In this document: positions 1 to 8,832 of the stretch, one piece after another
How positions within the stretch are numbered: the first letter of the stretch is position 1
Layout: every line of letters begins with the position of its first letter
Origin: Bradyrhizobium sp.
Lineage (GTDB): Bacteria > Pseudomonadota > Alphaproteobacteria > Rhizobiales > Xanthobacteraceae
Assembly: GCF_022844465.1 (NCBI RefSeq)
Contig: NZ_JALHLP010000007.1
Span: forward strand, 108,041 to 172,040
DNA length: 64,000 bases
Direction of reading: 5' to 3'
Position numbers and translations under genes: made by a program
Notes under the pieces: model-generated
What the model was told of the DNA's origin: nothing
Databases searched by the model: none
The model's input: the letters and a program-made list of their open reading frames with translations, nothing else

Positions 1-1054
1 CGACCGCGTCGCGATCGATCTTTCCGGCCTCCTTGACCGCCGCTTCCCATAGCTTGAGGCCCCGATAGGCGCCGGTCGCAGCACTTCCGGCGGCAAACAG
101 GAATGTACCCGGGAACTGTTTCTCATAGGCCGCCTGAATCTTGGCGCTGAACGGATCTTCCGGCGTGATCGCCTTGAAATAATCAAGACAACTCGCAAGT
201 CCTTCAATCTCCGCAGCCTGGTTGATGTTGAGCGTATTCTCATCGTAGTAGACGCAGGCCAGCCGGCCGCCGTTCTTGAGGAATCCCGCTTCGTAAAGCT
301 GCTTGAAGAACGGCCCTACCCCTGGCGGGATCACGGTGTTGAACACCACGTCGACCTTGTTGGAAACGACCCGGTTCACCGTGGCGCTGAAGTCGATCTG
401 GTCAAGCGGGTAGTATTCCTCAAAGACCACTTCGCCGCCGTTGGCCTCGATCACCTTGCGCGCGTAGACATTCAGGGTGTGAGGCCAGACGTAGTTGGCG
501 CTCGGCAGCGCGAAGCGCTTGCCGCCGTTCTTGATCAGCCAGGGAATGAACTCGTCGCACTGCTGCGCCGGCGTCGGCCCGGTGCAGAACAGGTAGGGCG
601 TGCACTCCTTGCCTTCGTACAGCTGCGGATAGATGTACAGCGTCCTGCCGCGCGCGACAATGACGTCCTTGATGGCGTTGCGCATCGAACTGGTGATACC
701 CCCCAGCACGAGATCGACTTTGTCGCGCTGAATCAGCTTGCGGACGTTGCCGACCGCGACCGACTCATTCGACGCGGTGTCCTCGATGAACAGTTCCAGC
801 GGACGGCCGAGCAATCCGCCGGCGTCGTTGATTTCCTTGACCACCATTCTCGCGACATTGGCGTTGGCGTTCCCGGCGTAGCCGATCGGGCCGGTCAGAT
901 CGGTTGCGACGCCGACCTTGATCGGGCCTGCCTGCGCGTTCGCCCAGTCGGGACGAATGACCCAACTGCCGACGCCGGTGGCGAGAGCGGTGCTGGCAAA
1001 GGCGAAATTGGAGAGAAACCGCCGGCGGCTGGGATTGTTGCGGTGGTTGGACAT
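1..1054 (-). CDS. Branched-chain amino acid/amide ABC transporter substrate-binding protein (C-terminus outside window)
   Basis: Reading leftward from an ATG at 1054 the frame stays open to the window edge (351 codons), so the C-terminus is missing. A Tat-type signal with the run RRRFLSNF lies near residues 9-16, followed by a hydrophobic stretch ending in an Ala-Gln-Ala cleavage region. The mature part begins IKVGVATDLTGPIGYAG, the usual opening of LivJ/AmiC/UrtA-type periplasmic binding proteins. It starts 4 bases after the LivH-type permease stop and is the last visible gene of the amide operon. The family delivers amino acids, urea or short amides to an inner-membrane permease; the ligand is inferred from the neighbouring amidase. 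The family call is firm, the ligand is not. Confidence 0.88.
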   Translation of the reverse strand, partial: MSNHRNNPSRRRFLSNFAFASTALATGVGSWVIRPDWANAQAGPIKVGVATDLTGPIGYAGNANANVARMVVKEINDAGGLLGRPLELFIEDTASNESVAVGNVRKLIQRDKVDLVLGGITSSMRNAIKDVIVARGRTLYIYPQLYEGKECTPYLFCTGPTPAQQCDEFIPWLIKNGGKRFALPSANYVWPHTLNVYARKVIEANGGEVVFEEYYPLDQIDFSATVNRVVSNKVDVVFNTVIPPGVGPFFKQLYEAGFLKNGGRLACVYYDENTLNINQAAEIEGLASCLDYFKAITPEDPFSAKIQAAYEKQFPGTFLFAAGSAATGAYRGLKLWEAAVKEAGKIDRDAV

Positions 1055-1058
1055 CTAG

Positions 1059-1916
1059 CTAGACCCCTCTTGCTGAAACCAGGCCTTGCGGCCGAAACTT
1101 GATGAAGATGATGGCGAGGACGAACACCAGGACGTCGGCGATCACGGGCGGCATGACCCAGGGCAGTGCGGCAGCGAGCGTTCCGATCACGCCGGCGCCC
1201 GCGACCGGCCCCGCGAACGATCCGATCCCGCCGACCATGACGGCGACGAACCCCTGGATCAGGAAACGCAGGCCGAGATCCGCAAACAGCGAGAACACCG
1301 GCACGATCAACGCACCCGCAAGCCCCGCCAGTGCGGCACCGAATGCAAAGGTGGCGCCATAGATCGCGCTGGTGGAAATGCCCGACGCCCGGGCGAGCGC
1401 CGGATTCTCCAGCGACGCCCGAATTCGCAAGCCGAAGGCGGTGCGCGCGAGCAGCAGATAACTGCCGATCATCACGAGGGCGGTGATGAGAACAATGACC
1501 AGCCGCCAGGTGGCGAAGTGCATGGTCCCGATATTGACCGAGCCTCCGAGCGGCTCCGGGACCGACAGATACAGCCCGCCAATCAAGCCGCGGACGATCT
1601 CGCGAATGATGAGTCCCAGCGCGTAGGTGCCCAGCATCGCCACGATGGGCGCCGCGTAGAACCGCCGGACGATCGATCGTTCCAGGACAAATCCCAGCGC
1701 GCCGACGACAAAGGGCGCAGCCAGCATTCCGAGCCAGACCGGCAGGCCCGCGCTGTGGACGACATAGGTGACGTAGGCGCCGAGCAGGACGAACTCACCC
1801 TGGGCGAAGTTGAAGATGCCCATCATGCTGGCGATGATTCCGAGCCCCAGCACGACCAGGACGACGATCGCGCCGAAACTCAGGATCTCGAACAGTGCGA
1901 CGAACAGGTTATCCAT
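1059..1916 (-). CDS. Branched-chain amino acid-type ABC transporter permease (LivH family)
   Basis: A 285-residue, strongly hydrophobic protein with about eight membrane segments, the normal size for LivH/UrtB permeases. The family feature GIFNFAQGEFVLLGAYVT is at about residues 33-50, and GGIGSFAGPVAGA near 230-242 matches the cytoplasmic loop that contacts the ATPase. It sits 34 bases after the amidase and 4 bases before a binding-protein gene, so it is co-transcribed. The partner LivM permease and the LivG/LivF ATPases are not visible and may lie beyond position 1. The role is import of a small amide, urea or amino acid across the inner membrane; the substrate is inferred from context. Confidence 0.9.
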   Translation of the reverse strand: MDNLFVALFEILSFGAIVVLVVLGLGIIASMMGIFNFAQGEFVLLGAYVTYVVHSAGLPVWLGMLAAPFVVGALGFVLERSIVRRFYAAPIVAMLGTYALGLIIREIVRGLIGGLYLSVPEPLGGSVNIGTMHFATWRLVIVLITALVMIGSYLLLARTAFGLRIRASLENPALARASGISTSAIYGATFAFGAALAGLAGALIVPVFSLFADLGLRFLIQGFVAVMVGGIGSFAGPVAGAGVIGTLAAALPWVMPPVIADVLVFVLAIIFIKFRPQGLVSARGV

Positions 1917-1950
1917 CTGGCATCACCGGCACCCTCGGACGTTCAGCGGC

Positions 1951-3465
1951 TTACATTCTCTTCCAGTCCCCGGCCTGCTCAAAGGCGTGAGCCGCGCGAT
2001 AGATGGTCGGTTCGTCGAAATGCCGGCCGACCAGCATCAGTCCGACAGGGAGGCCGTCGACCATTCCGCACGGGACCGACATCGCCGGGTGGTGCGTGAT
2101 GTCGAACGGGGCGGTATTTGTGATCATCTCGAATGCGCGCGCACACACCTCTTCTCGGCTGGCGCCGGGTGCAGGCAACGGCGTCGCCTTCATTGGCGTG
2201 GTCGGCATCAACAGCAAATCGAAATTCGCCAGGACCTTGTCATAGGCCGCGGTCAGACGCCGCGAGATGTTGACGGACTTGCCGTAGTAGCGCGGGCCGA
2301 AGTTATTGTTGATGTAGACGCCAAGCATCAGGAACAGCTTTGTCGTCTCCGAAAGCGAATCCGCCTGCCTGCGCCAGCCGCGATGAAAATCCATCAGCGA
2401 CGTTGAATAGAGGTCCTGACGGCTCAAGCCGTAGCCGTCGCCAAACATCATCGTCTGGGCGATTCCTTCGGCTCCGATCGGCGTCCAGATCGCCGGTCCC
2501 ACCATGTGCATGGGGATGGAAACTTCATCGACGCTGGCTCCGAGGCTGGCCAGCCGTTTTGCCGCTTCCCGCACGCTCTCGTTTACGGCGGCTTCGGCGC
2601 CGGCCTGCTCGAAGCCTTCCCTGACGACGGCGATCTTCATGCCCTTGACGCCCTTCCCAAGCGCCTTGGTGTATTCCTGCACCTCGGGCGACTTGATCCG
2701 CGGATCATAACCGTCGTCACCGGCGAGCACTTCGAGCAGCAAGGCATTGTCGGCGACGTTGGCGGTCATCGGCCCGGTATGGTCGACGAAGATTTCGATC
2801 GGCATGATGCCGGTATAGGGTACCAGTCCCCAGGTCGGTTTCATTCCATAGGTGCCGCAGAAGGATGACGGCATCCGGATCGATCCGCCCTGGTCGCCGC
2901 CGATCGCCATGTCGACCTCGCCAAGCGCGACCACGACCCCGCTTCCGGACGACGAGCCGCCGGCGGAGAATCCCATCTTGTGGGGATTATGAACCGGACC
3001 GGTCGAATTGGTATGGCTGCCGCCGGAAATGCAGAACGACTCGCAATGGACCTTGCCGGCAATCTCGGCGCCGGCGTCGAGCATGCGCGTGACGATGGTG
3101 GCGTCGAAATCGGGCACATAGCCTTCAAGCGTCGAACAGCCGTTCATCATGGGTACGCCGGCCAGCATGATGTTGTCCTTGAGCGCGACGACCTTGCCTT
3201 TCAGCTTGCCGCTCGCGGCGCCCTTGACAGTTGATTTGCGGTACCAGGCGTTGCGTGGATTTTCCTCCGGGCTCGGACGATAGCCCGGCGTGCGCGGATA
3301 TTTCACGATCGGGACCTCGTCGGACATCGCCGCCACGGCGTTGTAGGCATCGACCGAGCCCTGCATCAAACCCCGGAACGAGGTGACATCCTCATCGGTC
3401 AACGCCAAACCGCATTGGTTCGCAACCGCGCGCAATTGATCAGGGGTTGGAAGCGCTACTGTCAC
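1951..3465 (-). CDS. Amidase, amidase-signature family
   Basis: A 504-residue protein read from a GTG at 3465, chosen because AGGAG lies six bases upstream; an ATG 18 codons earlier lacks this. The amidase-signature triad is complete: Lys96 in VVALKDN, the cis-Ser at about 171 in AGGSSSGSG, and the nucleophile Ser195 in DQGGSIRMPSS, with the normal 24-residue spacing between the two serines. The family hydrolyses amides to acid and ammonia in the cytoplasm. It lies between an AmiC-like gene and a LivH-type permease, so it probably acts on the imported amide. The C-terminal half carries DITHHPAMSVPCG, typical of glutamyl-amidotransferase-like amidases. The exact substrate cannot be read from sequence. 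Confidence 0.92.
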   Translation of the reverse strand: MTVALPTPDQLRAVANQCGLALTDEDVTSFRGLMQGSVDAYNAVAAMSDEVPIVKYPRTPGYRPSPEENPRNAWYRKSTVKGAASGKLKGKVVALKDNIMLAGVPMMNGCSTLEGYVPDFDATIVTRMLDAGAEIAGKVHCESFCISGGSHTNSTGPVHNPHKMGFSAGGSSSGSGVVVALGEVDMAIGGDQGGSIRMPSSFCGTYGMKPTWGLVPYTGIMPIEIFVDHTGPMTANVADNALLLEVLAGDDGYDPRIKSPEVQEYTKALGKGVKGMKIAVVREGFEQAGAEAAVNESVREAAKRLASLGASVDEVSIPMHMVGPAIWTPIGAEGIAQTMMFGDGYGLSRQDLYSTSLMDFHRGWRRQADSLSETTKLFLMLGVYINNNFGPRYYGKSVNISRRLTAAYDKVLANFDLLLMPTTPMKATPLPAPGASREEVCARAFEMITNTAPFDITHHPAMSVPCGMVDGLPVGLMLVGRHFDEPTIYRAAHAFEQAGDWKRM

Positions 3466-3602
3466 GTTGTTCTCCTGTTTCTCTGACGGTTCGCGAGCAA
3501 AGCTGCCGGGCGAAAGCACGCCCCGCCCGCATCAATAGAAACGGAAACATTTTCTTTTTCAAGTATTATTTTGAGCGACTTGGCGAGACGATGTGTGCGA
3601 CG

Positions 3603-4781
3603 TCAGAATTGTTTGATCAGCCGGAAGTCGAGCCCGTTGGCCGTCGCAAGATAGATCGGCATGCGGGCGCTGCCGCGCCGGATGCCGATGGTGCCTCTCG
3701 CGCCCTGGTAATCGACATTCGCGGCTTCCGAGAGCAGCGGCTTGACCGCCAGCGATCCCGCCCGGGAGGCGACTGCCTCCAGAAACCGCAGGCCTTCGTA
3801 GTTTGATTGTGCGATCGATCCGAGCGGCGGCGCATTGCGGCCGAACAAGGCCTGGTAATGAGCGCGGAATGCATCGTTCTCGCGCGAGTTCCTGTCAATG
3901 AAATAGCCGGACGCGCAGAACAGGTTTTCGGTATTGTCGGCGCCGATGCCAAGCAGCACGGTCTCGTCCATCGCGCCGGCCAGACGCAGCATCCGCGAGC
4001 CCAGCCCCTGCTCGGCAAACGCGCGGTTGAAGATGACGCTGTCCGCGCCGATCAAGGTGATCAGAACCACGTCGGGCTTGGCGGCCCGGATCCGGGCGAG
4101 CTGGTCGCTGTGATCGTGCTCGCCGATGGCGACGAACTCTTCGCCGACGACACGTCCTCCGGAGTTCGCGATGTATTTCTTGATCGCCTTGTGGGAGAGC
4201 CATGGCCAGACGTAGTCGCTGCCGATCAGATACCAGTTTGACGCGCGCCTGTTGCTGGCTAACCATTCGATGGCCGGGCGCCATTGCGTTCCCGGTGTCT
4301 CGCCGATCGCCATCACGCCGGGCGTTCGCTCGCCGCCCTCGTACACCGGCGTGTACAGGTAGGGAATGTGCCCGGCGACGACCTCGCGCAACGCCACCCT
4401 GACGGCGCTGATATGCGACCCCATCACGAGGTCTGCATCTTCCGACGCGACAATGTCGCAAGCCGTCCGCGTTACGTCGTCGATAGCGCCGCCGGTGTCA
4501 TGGAACGCCACCTCGATCTCGCGGCCGAGAATGCCGCCACGACGATTGATCTCGGAAACGGCCAGCAGCGTGCTGTTGATGGAGGCCGGTCCCCAGATTC
4601 CCGACGGCCCGGAAAGTCCGACGAAATTCGCGATCCGAAATCGCTTGCGATCGCGGCGGGCCCGAAACGGGCCCAGCGCCGGGACCGAGGTGCCCTCCCC
4701 GATGCCCGACAGGCCTCTCAGCCGCCATTCCGGCGGCATCAACGGCGCACCGGAACTCCCAAATTGCGTCAGCGAGAGCAA
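3603..4781 (-). CDS. AmiC/LivJ-like amide-binding protein without signal peptide
   Basis: A 392-residue protein of the periplasmic-binding-protein fold used by AmiC, UrtA and FmdD; IANFVGLSGPSGIWGP near residues 50-65 is the first strand and ligand loop. The start is a TTG at 4781 with AAAGGAG six bases upstream, a better start than any internal ATG. The first 45 residues are polar and Arg-rich with no hydrophobic core, so no export signal is visible. AmiC of Pseudomonas, a cytoplasmic relative of LivJ, senses amides and controls an amidase operon; this gene leads an operon containing an amidase. It may therefore be a sensor rather than a transporter component. The alternative is a periplasmic protein with a misjudged start. 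Confidence 0.75.
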   Translation of the reverse strand: MLSLTQFGSSGAPLMPPEWRLRGLSGIGEGTSVPALGPFRARRDRKRFRIANFVGLSGPSGIWGPASINSTLLAVSEINRRGGILGREIEVAFHDTGGAIDDVTRTACDIVASEDADLVMGSHISAVRVALREVVAGHIPYLYTPVYEGGERTPGVMAIGETPGTQWRPAIEWLASNRRASNWYLIGSDYVWPWLSHKAIKKYIANSGGRVVGEEFVAIGEHDHSDQLARIRAAKPDVVLITLIGADSVIFNRAFAEQGLGSRMLRLAGAMDETVLLGIGADNTENLFCASGYFIDRNSRENDAFRAHYQALFGRNAPPLGSIAQSNYEGLRFLEAVASRAGSLAVKPLLSEAANVDYQGARGTIGIRRGSARMPIYLATANGLDFRLIKQF

Positions 4782-4866
4782 GTCGCTCTCCTTTCAACTC
4801 AAATCCGGCCCGATCAGACTACCACCGCCACGGCAATCGACAACAAAAATATCCTAGGGGAAAATA

Positions 4867-4878
4867 TTGAATATTCAA
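4867..4878. promoter_or_regulatory. Perfect 12-bp palindrome, candidate MarR operator
   Basis: TTGAATATTCAA is a perfect palindrome in the AT-rich intergenic region between the divergent AmiC-like and MarR genes. It is flanked by GGGAA at 4857-4861 and TTCCC at 4886-4890, which extends the symmetry. A related half-site, CAATATTCAT, follows near 4914. MarR proteins usually bind such palindromes between divergent genes and repress both; binding by this MarR is inference. Confidence 0.5.
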
Positions 4879-4951
4879 CGATTCCCATGCATATAGAACA
4901 AGCAAGAAGCGCTCAATATTCATCCACGATCCGCTGAAGAAGTTCAAATCC

Positions 4952-5383
4952 TTGGCTAGCAGCAAACCCATCACCACCCATCTCGCCTACCTGCTTGCGC
5001 AGGCGAACCGGGAAATCAATCGTCAGCTCGACGCGCGGTTTCGCAAGGAAGGCGTCCCGGTCGAGCAATGGCGTATTCTGAAAGTGCTATCCGATGGCAA
5101 GGGCCATTCGATGGGCGAACTCGCGGAAGCGGTGCTGCTCAACCATCCCACCCTGACCAAGATGATCGACCGGATGGTGTCCGACTCCCTGGTCTACCGG
5201 GTCCAGGACGCCGACGACCGGCGGAAGGTCCTGATGTTCTCTTCCGATCGCGGCAAAGCGCTGACCCAGCGCCTCAATTCGCTCGCGCTCCATCAGGAAG
5301 CCTTTATCGCCGAAAATTACGGCGACAAGGCCACGGCAGAACTGAAGCGCCTGCTGGAAGGCCTCATCGAGAAGGCGAACTGA
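4952..5383 (+). CDS. MarR-family transcriptional regulator
   Basis: A 143-residue winged-helix protein starting at a TTG with a purine-rich stretch (GAAGAAG) upstream. The helix-turn-helix runs about residues 48-70 (GHSMGELAEAVLLNHPTLTKMIDRM) and the wing follows with DADDRRKVLMF, the DxRxxxV pattern diagnostic of MarR. It is divergent from the amide operon, with a palindrome in the shared 170-bp region, so autoregulation and control of the amide genes are likely. The inducing ligand is unknown and may be the amide, the acid product or an aromatic compound. Confidence 0.9.
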   Translation: MASSKPITTHLAYLLAQANREINRQLDARFRKEGVPVEQWRILKVLSDGKGHSMGELAEAVLLNHPTLTKMIDRMVSDSLVYRVQDADDRRKVLMFSSDRGKALTQRLNSLALHQEAFIAENYGDKATAELKRLLEGLIEKAN

Positions 5384-5502
5384 CCGTTGGTCGACGGCGC
5401 GACCGGCGACAAACCGCCCGCGCGCCCTGCGTAGTCGCGGACGTTGGCATCCGCGGAAACGGCCCAGCCCGGGTCAGGTCCCGTGGCCCGCTTGAATTTT
5501 CT

Positions 5503-6324
5503 CTAACCGAGCTTGGCGACCATCTCCCGCATGCACCGGGCTGTCAGATCGTCGGCCGGGAAGAAGGTCTCCAGCGCCAGCTCCGACAGCGTCACGTCGA
5601 CGGGGGTGCCGAATACCATGGTTGTCGAGAAGAAGCTGAGCACTTCGCCGCCGCGCCGCAGCCTGAACGGAATGGCGACATTGTCGGCCGGAAGCGGCAT
5701 GGAGCGCGCCGGGATTCGATAGGCCTTCAACTCACGGTAAAGGTTCAGCAGCTCCGGATCGGCGGTCGCCTCGCATTGGCGATGCAGCCGCTCCAGCAGA
5801 TGGCCGCACCATTCCGCGAGATTGACGGTGCTCCCCGCCAGCGCCTCCGGATGAAAGGCGAGCCGCAGGATATTGACAGGCGGCCCAAGCAAGCGCGGCG
5901 GGATGCCTTCCAGCAGCGGCGCCACCATGCGGTTGGCGCTCACCAGATTCCAGTGCCGGTCATAGGCCAGCGCCGGATTGGGCTCGTGCGCCTTCAGGAC
6001 GAGGTCGATCGCGGCCCGCGCCGATTTCAGCGCGGGATCGTCGAGCGCACGCTGCGGAAAGGCCGGCGCAAACCCCGCCGCGACCAGCAGCACATTGCGT
6101 TCACGCAAGGGAACCGCCAATCGCTCGGCAAGCTTCAGCACCATGTCGCGCGACGGCGCGGCGCGGCCGGTTTCCACGAAGCTGAGGTGACGCGCGGATA
6201 TCTCGGCATCCCCGGCCAGATCGAGCTGGCTCAGATGGCGGCGCTGCCGCCATTCGCGCAGGTGGTCGCCGATATGGACTGGCTGGTTGCGTTCGGCTCG
6301 CGCCGCGGAAGCATGTGCGTTCAT
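5503..6324 (-). CDS. XRE-family regulator with MmyB-like ligand-binding domain
   Basis: A 273-residue protein with an N-terminal lambda-repressor-type HTH at about residues 20-75 (LREWRQRRHLSQLDLAGDA then SARHLSFVETGRAAPSRDMV) followed by the MmyB-type C-terminal domain (NLVSANRMVAPLLEGIPP, VNILRLAFHPEAL). This architecture is common in actinobacteria and proteobacteria, usually as an autorepressor controlling a nearby oxidoreductase. A 17-bp near-palindrome with ATTAC/GTAAT arms lies 35 bp upstream of the ATG and recurs in front of the gene at 9929, so both genes are probable targets. The ligand is unknown; a PAS-like pocket binding fatty acids has been suggested for the family. Confidence 0.92.
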   Translation of the reverse strand: MNAHASAARAERNQPVHIGDHLREWRQRRHLSQLDLAGDAEISARHLSFVETGRAAPSRDMVLKLAERLAVPLRERNVLLVAAGFAPAFPQRALDDPALKSARAAIDLVLKAHEPNPALAYDRHWNLVSANRMVAPLLEGIPPRLLGPPVNILRLAFHPEALAGSTVNLAEWCGHLLERLHRQCEATADPELLNLYRELKAYRIPARSMPLPADNVAIPFRLRRGGEVLSFFSTTMVFGTPVDVTLSELALETFFPADDLTARCMREMVAKLG

Positions 6325-6358
6325 GGCAAAGAATTACCATGCGGCTGTCGCACGATCC

Positions 6359-6384
6359 ATTACGTCCGAGGTAATCGAAACGCG
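6359..6384. promoter_or_regulatory. MmyB/XRE operator candidate, copy 1
   Basis: A 26-base stretch beginning ATTACGTCCGAGGTAAT (6359-6375) and continuing through CGAAACGCG. The arms ATTAC and GTAAT are inverted. The same 26 bases occur at 9851-9876. Copy 1 lies just upstream of the XRE gene and directly abuts the stop codon of the GST gene. An autoregulatory operator is the simplest reading. Confidence 0.6.
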
Positions 6385-7071
6385 CTATTCCGGCCTTCGC
6401 AGCGCCTTCATGCGGGCAACGTAGGCTTCGATCGCCGGATGCTTGCGCAGTTCCAGCGAACCGACGGGCGTCCTGCCGAGATAGACAAGTTGCCCCAGCA
6501 GCGCGAAATCGCACAAATAAGGCCGTTCGCCGATAATGAAGCGATGGGATTGGACGAGCCCGTCGATGGCCTCGAGGTGGCGGCGAAGGTCCGTGAGCAC
6601 ATGCGCGGGCGGCTTCCGCGACGTTCCCTGCCCGTGCAACTGCCGCTGGATGCGCCCCAGGTAGATCCGATACATCAGTCGGCCGTAAGCGCTGCGTCCG
6701 AACACCTGCGGGACCATCTTGCGGCCTTCCGGATCATGCCATTGGAAATACAGACCGCTGAAATACAACGACTCGTCCGACCATTCTTCCACTGCGTGGC
6801 AAATGGCGCGTTCCCGCGCGTCGCCCGGTATGACGGCAGGCGAAGGCGCTCTCGCCTCCAGTTCGTAGGCAATGTCGGTGGAATCCACATGCATCCGGCC
6901 GTCGATCTCGAGCGCCGGCGCCTTGCCGATCTTGCCCCGGCTGCGCACCGCCCACCAATGCGCGGGCGCGAGCATCGATACCCGGTCATGGGCAATGCCC
7001 TTGTAGGCCAGGATGGCCCTCACCTTCAGCGAAAACGGCGAAGGCGCCCAGTCATACAGTTTGATACGCAT
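6385..7071 (-). CDS. Glutathione S-transferase family protein
   Basis: A 228-residue protein from the ATG at 7071 (MRIKLYDWAPSPFSLKVR), which puts the thioredoxin-like fold at the N-terminus as in the family; a longer in-frame start at 7137 would add an implausible basic extension. The N-terminal domain has SPFSLKVRAILAYKGI, with the catalytic-type Ser region, and ends with LEIDGRMHVDSTDIAYELE, the Ser/Asp glutathione-contacting motif. The C-terminal helical domain contains GERPYLCDFALLGQL, the conserved folding motif. It overlaps the end of the upstream GMC oxidoreductase by 20 bases, which implies co-transcription and perhaps detoxification of that enzyme's product. The substrate is unknown. 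Confidence 0.88.
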   Translation of the reverse strand: MRIKLYDWAPSPFSLKVRAILAYKGIAHDRVSMLAPAHWWAVRSRGKIGKAPALEIDGRMHVDSTDIAYELEARAPSPAVIPGDARERAICHAVEEWSDESLYFSGLYFQWHDPEGRKMVPQVFGRSAYGRLMYRIYLGRIQRQLHGQGTSRKPPAHVLTDLRRHLEAIDGLVQSHRFIIGERPYLCDFALLGQLVYLGRTPVGSLELRKHPAIEAYVARMKALRRPE

Positions 7072-8698
7072 GCGTCTTACGCGCCTCCAAAACGGACGAC
7101 CTTGGCGACGGCCAGTTTGCGGTATCGGCTTCCTCAATCAGGGCCGCGGCACGCTCCGCGATCATGGCTACCACAGCATTGGGGTGACCGCGCGGTATGG
7201 ATGGCATCACCGAGGCGTCCGCGATCCACAGGCCTCCGATGCCTCGCACCCGGAGTTGCGGATCGACGACGGAGCCTGTGTCGTTGCCCATACGACAGGT
7301 ACTGGTCGGATGATAGACCGTCTGGACGTTGCGGTGGATCCAGTCGGCAAGCGCCTCTTCCGTCTGCGGTAGCGGGCCCGGATCAACCTCGCCGATGGCA
7401 TCGCCCCCCAGCGGCGCGGCGACCGCAACCTGGCGGGCCAGCCTGATACCTTCGAGCATGACCTGCATGTCGTGCCGCTCGGTGTCCGCCAGCAGGTTGA
7501 AATCGATCACCGGGCTTTCTCCCGGCCGCGGGCTTGAGAGCGTAACCGTTCCCCGCGACTTCGGCTTGACCATGACGGGCGCGATCGTAAATGCATGTCG
7601 CTGCGGCGGCTGCAGTCCCTGGCCGCGCCACTCGAACGGCGCAAAGATCAACTCGATATCCGGCGCGGGCTCGACGGCGCGCGAGGATTGCGCGAAGGCG
7701 ATCGCCTCCACAGCATTCGAGGCAAGCATGCCCTTCTTGAACAAGAGATAGCGCAGCAGGTTGGAGATGGATTCCGCGTTCTTGAACGTATCGGTGCGCG
7801 ACGTCGCAAAAACCAGCGGCACCAGGGGGTGATCCTGCAAACCGCGCCCAACCTCCGGCACGTCCAGCACGGCGCGGATGCCGAGCTTGCTCAGGTCCTG
7901 CGCCGGCCCGATGCCGGAATGCAGCAGAAGATACGGCGTACCGAATGCACCGCCGGCCAGAATAACGCCCTTGCCGCATCGGAAACCGATGCTTTGGCCA
8001 GCGCGGTCCACTTCGACGCCAACGCTGCGCCCGCTCTCCACCAGAACGCGGCTGACCGTCGCCCCTTTCAGGACCTGCAGGTTGGTCCGCTGACGGGCCG
8101 GAACCAGATAGGCGTCATAGGCGCTGTAGCGACGCCCACCTTGATGGGCGATTTCGCTGATCCAGGCCCCCTCGTAAGCCCCTCCATTATATTGATCGCC
8201 CGAATTGACGAGAACCCGGCGCGCGGCGGCAACGTAGGCTTTTGACAGCGGATGCGGATCGGCAACCGGCGTGACCGTCATCCGCCCCGTCCGGCCGCGC
8301 TCCGGTGCGCCTGAGCCGGAAAGGCATTCCTGCGCGGCAAACGTCCCACGCACATCCTCCCACGACCAGCCCGCGGCGCCGTTGGCCGCCCAGCCGTTGA
8401 AATCGGCGGGATGGCACCATTGGTGGATCTGCGCATTCATGTTGGCCGAGCCGCCCAGCATCTTGCCGCGCGGCACCACGATGTCGCGCCGTACATCGCC
8501 ACGACTGTGCACGCTGCCGAAACCCCAGTCGAGCTTGCCGCGAAACAGTTTTGCAAAGCCGGCCGGGATCTTCACAAACGGACTCTTCGGTTCGCCGCCC
8601 GCCTCGATGAGCAGAACGCGGTTGCGCCCGCTCGCCGTGAGGCGTTCGGCAAGCACCGCGCCCGCGGTACCGGCCCCGACGATGATCAGGTCATGCAT
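7052..8698 (-). CDS. GMC-family FAD-dependent oxidoreductase (choline/alcohol dehydrogenase type)
   Basis: A 548-residue protein taken from the ATG at 8698, which has GGTGGAG seven bases upstream; the open frame runs 45 codons further without family similarity. The FAD dinucleotide motif DLIIVGAGTAGAVLAERL is at the N-terminus, GMC signature 1 is near GGSANMNAQIHQW, and signature 2 is GGAFGTPYLLLHSGIGP. The C-terminal active-site region has VYHPTSTCRMG and RGHPNAVVAMIAERAA, including the expected His-Asn pair. The family oxidises alcohols with FAD; the alcohol is not predictable. It is divergent from a LysR gene and overlaps the following GST. Confidence 0.92.
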   Translation of the reverse strand: MHDLIIVGAGTAGAVLAERLTASGRNRVLLIEAGGEPKSPFVKIPAGFAKLFRGKLDWGFGSVHSRGDVRRDIVVPRGKMLGGSANMNAQIHQWCHPADFNGWAANGAAGWSWEDVRGTFAAQECLSGSGAPERGRTGRMTVTPVADPHPLSKAYVAAARRVLVNSGDQYNGGAYEGAWISEIAHQGGRRYSAYDAYLVPARQRTNLQVLKGATVSRVLVESGRSVGVEVDRAGQSIGFRCGKGVILAGGAFGTPYLLLHSGIGPAQDLSKLGIRAVLDVPEVGRGLQDHPLVPLVFATSRTDTFKNAESISNLLRYLLFKKGMLASNAVEAIAFAQSSRAVEPAPDIELIFAPFEWRGQGLQPPQRHAFTIAPVMVKPKSRGTVTLSSPRPGESPVIDFNLLADTERHDMQVMLEGIRLARQVAVAAPLGGDAIGEVDPGPLPQTEEALADWIHRNVQTVYHPTSTCRMGNDTGSVVDPQLRVRGIGGLWIADASVMPSIPRGHPNAVVAMIAERAAALIEEADTANWPSPRSSVLEARKTHAYQTV

Positions 8699-8832
8699 AA
8701 CAGGCTCCACCATTGATACGCGTCCGGACCGGCAAAAACTGACGGGCCATCGACGAGCCGAGAATTCAATGTAGCCGCGCGGCGAAAAACCGGGTAGGTA
8801 GCGAATAGTTTCAACATTCGAAAGTAAAACCA

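Noticed and set aside
5068..7446. 792-codon open frame on the plus strand
   Set aside because: It runs across MarR, XRE and GST genes on both strands and has no recognisable domain; a high-GC shadow frame.
8699..8832. A T-N11-A LysR operator between the GMC and LysR genes
   Set aside because: Several weak candidates exist, none with convincing symmetry.
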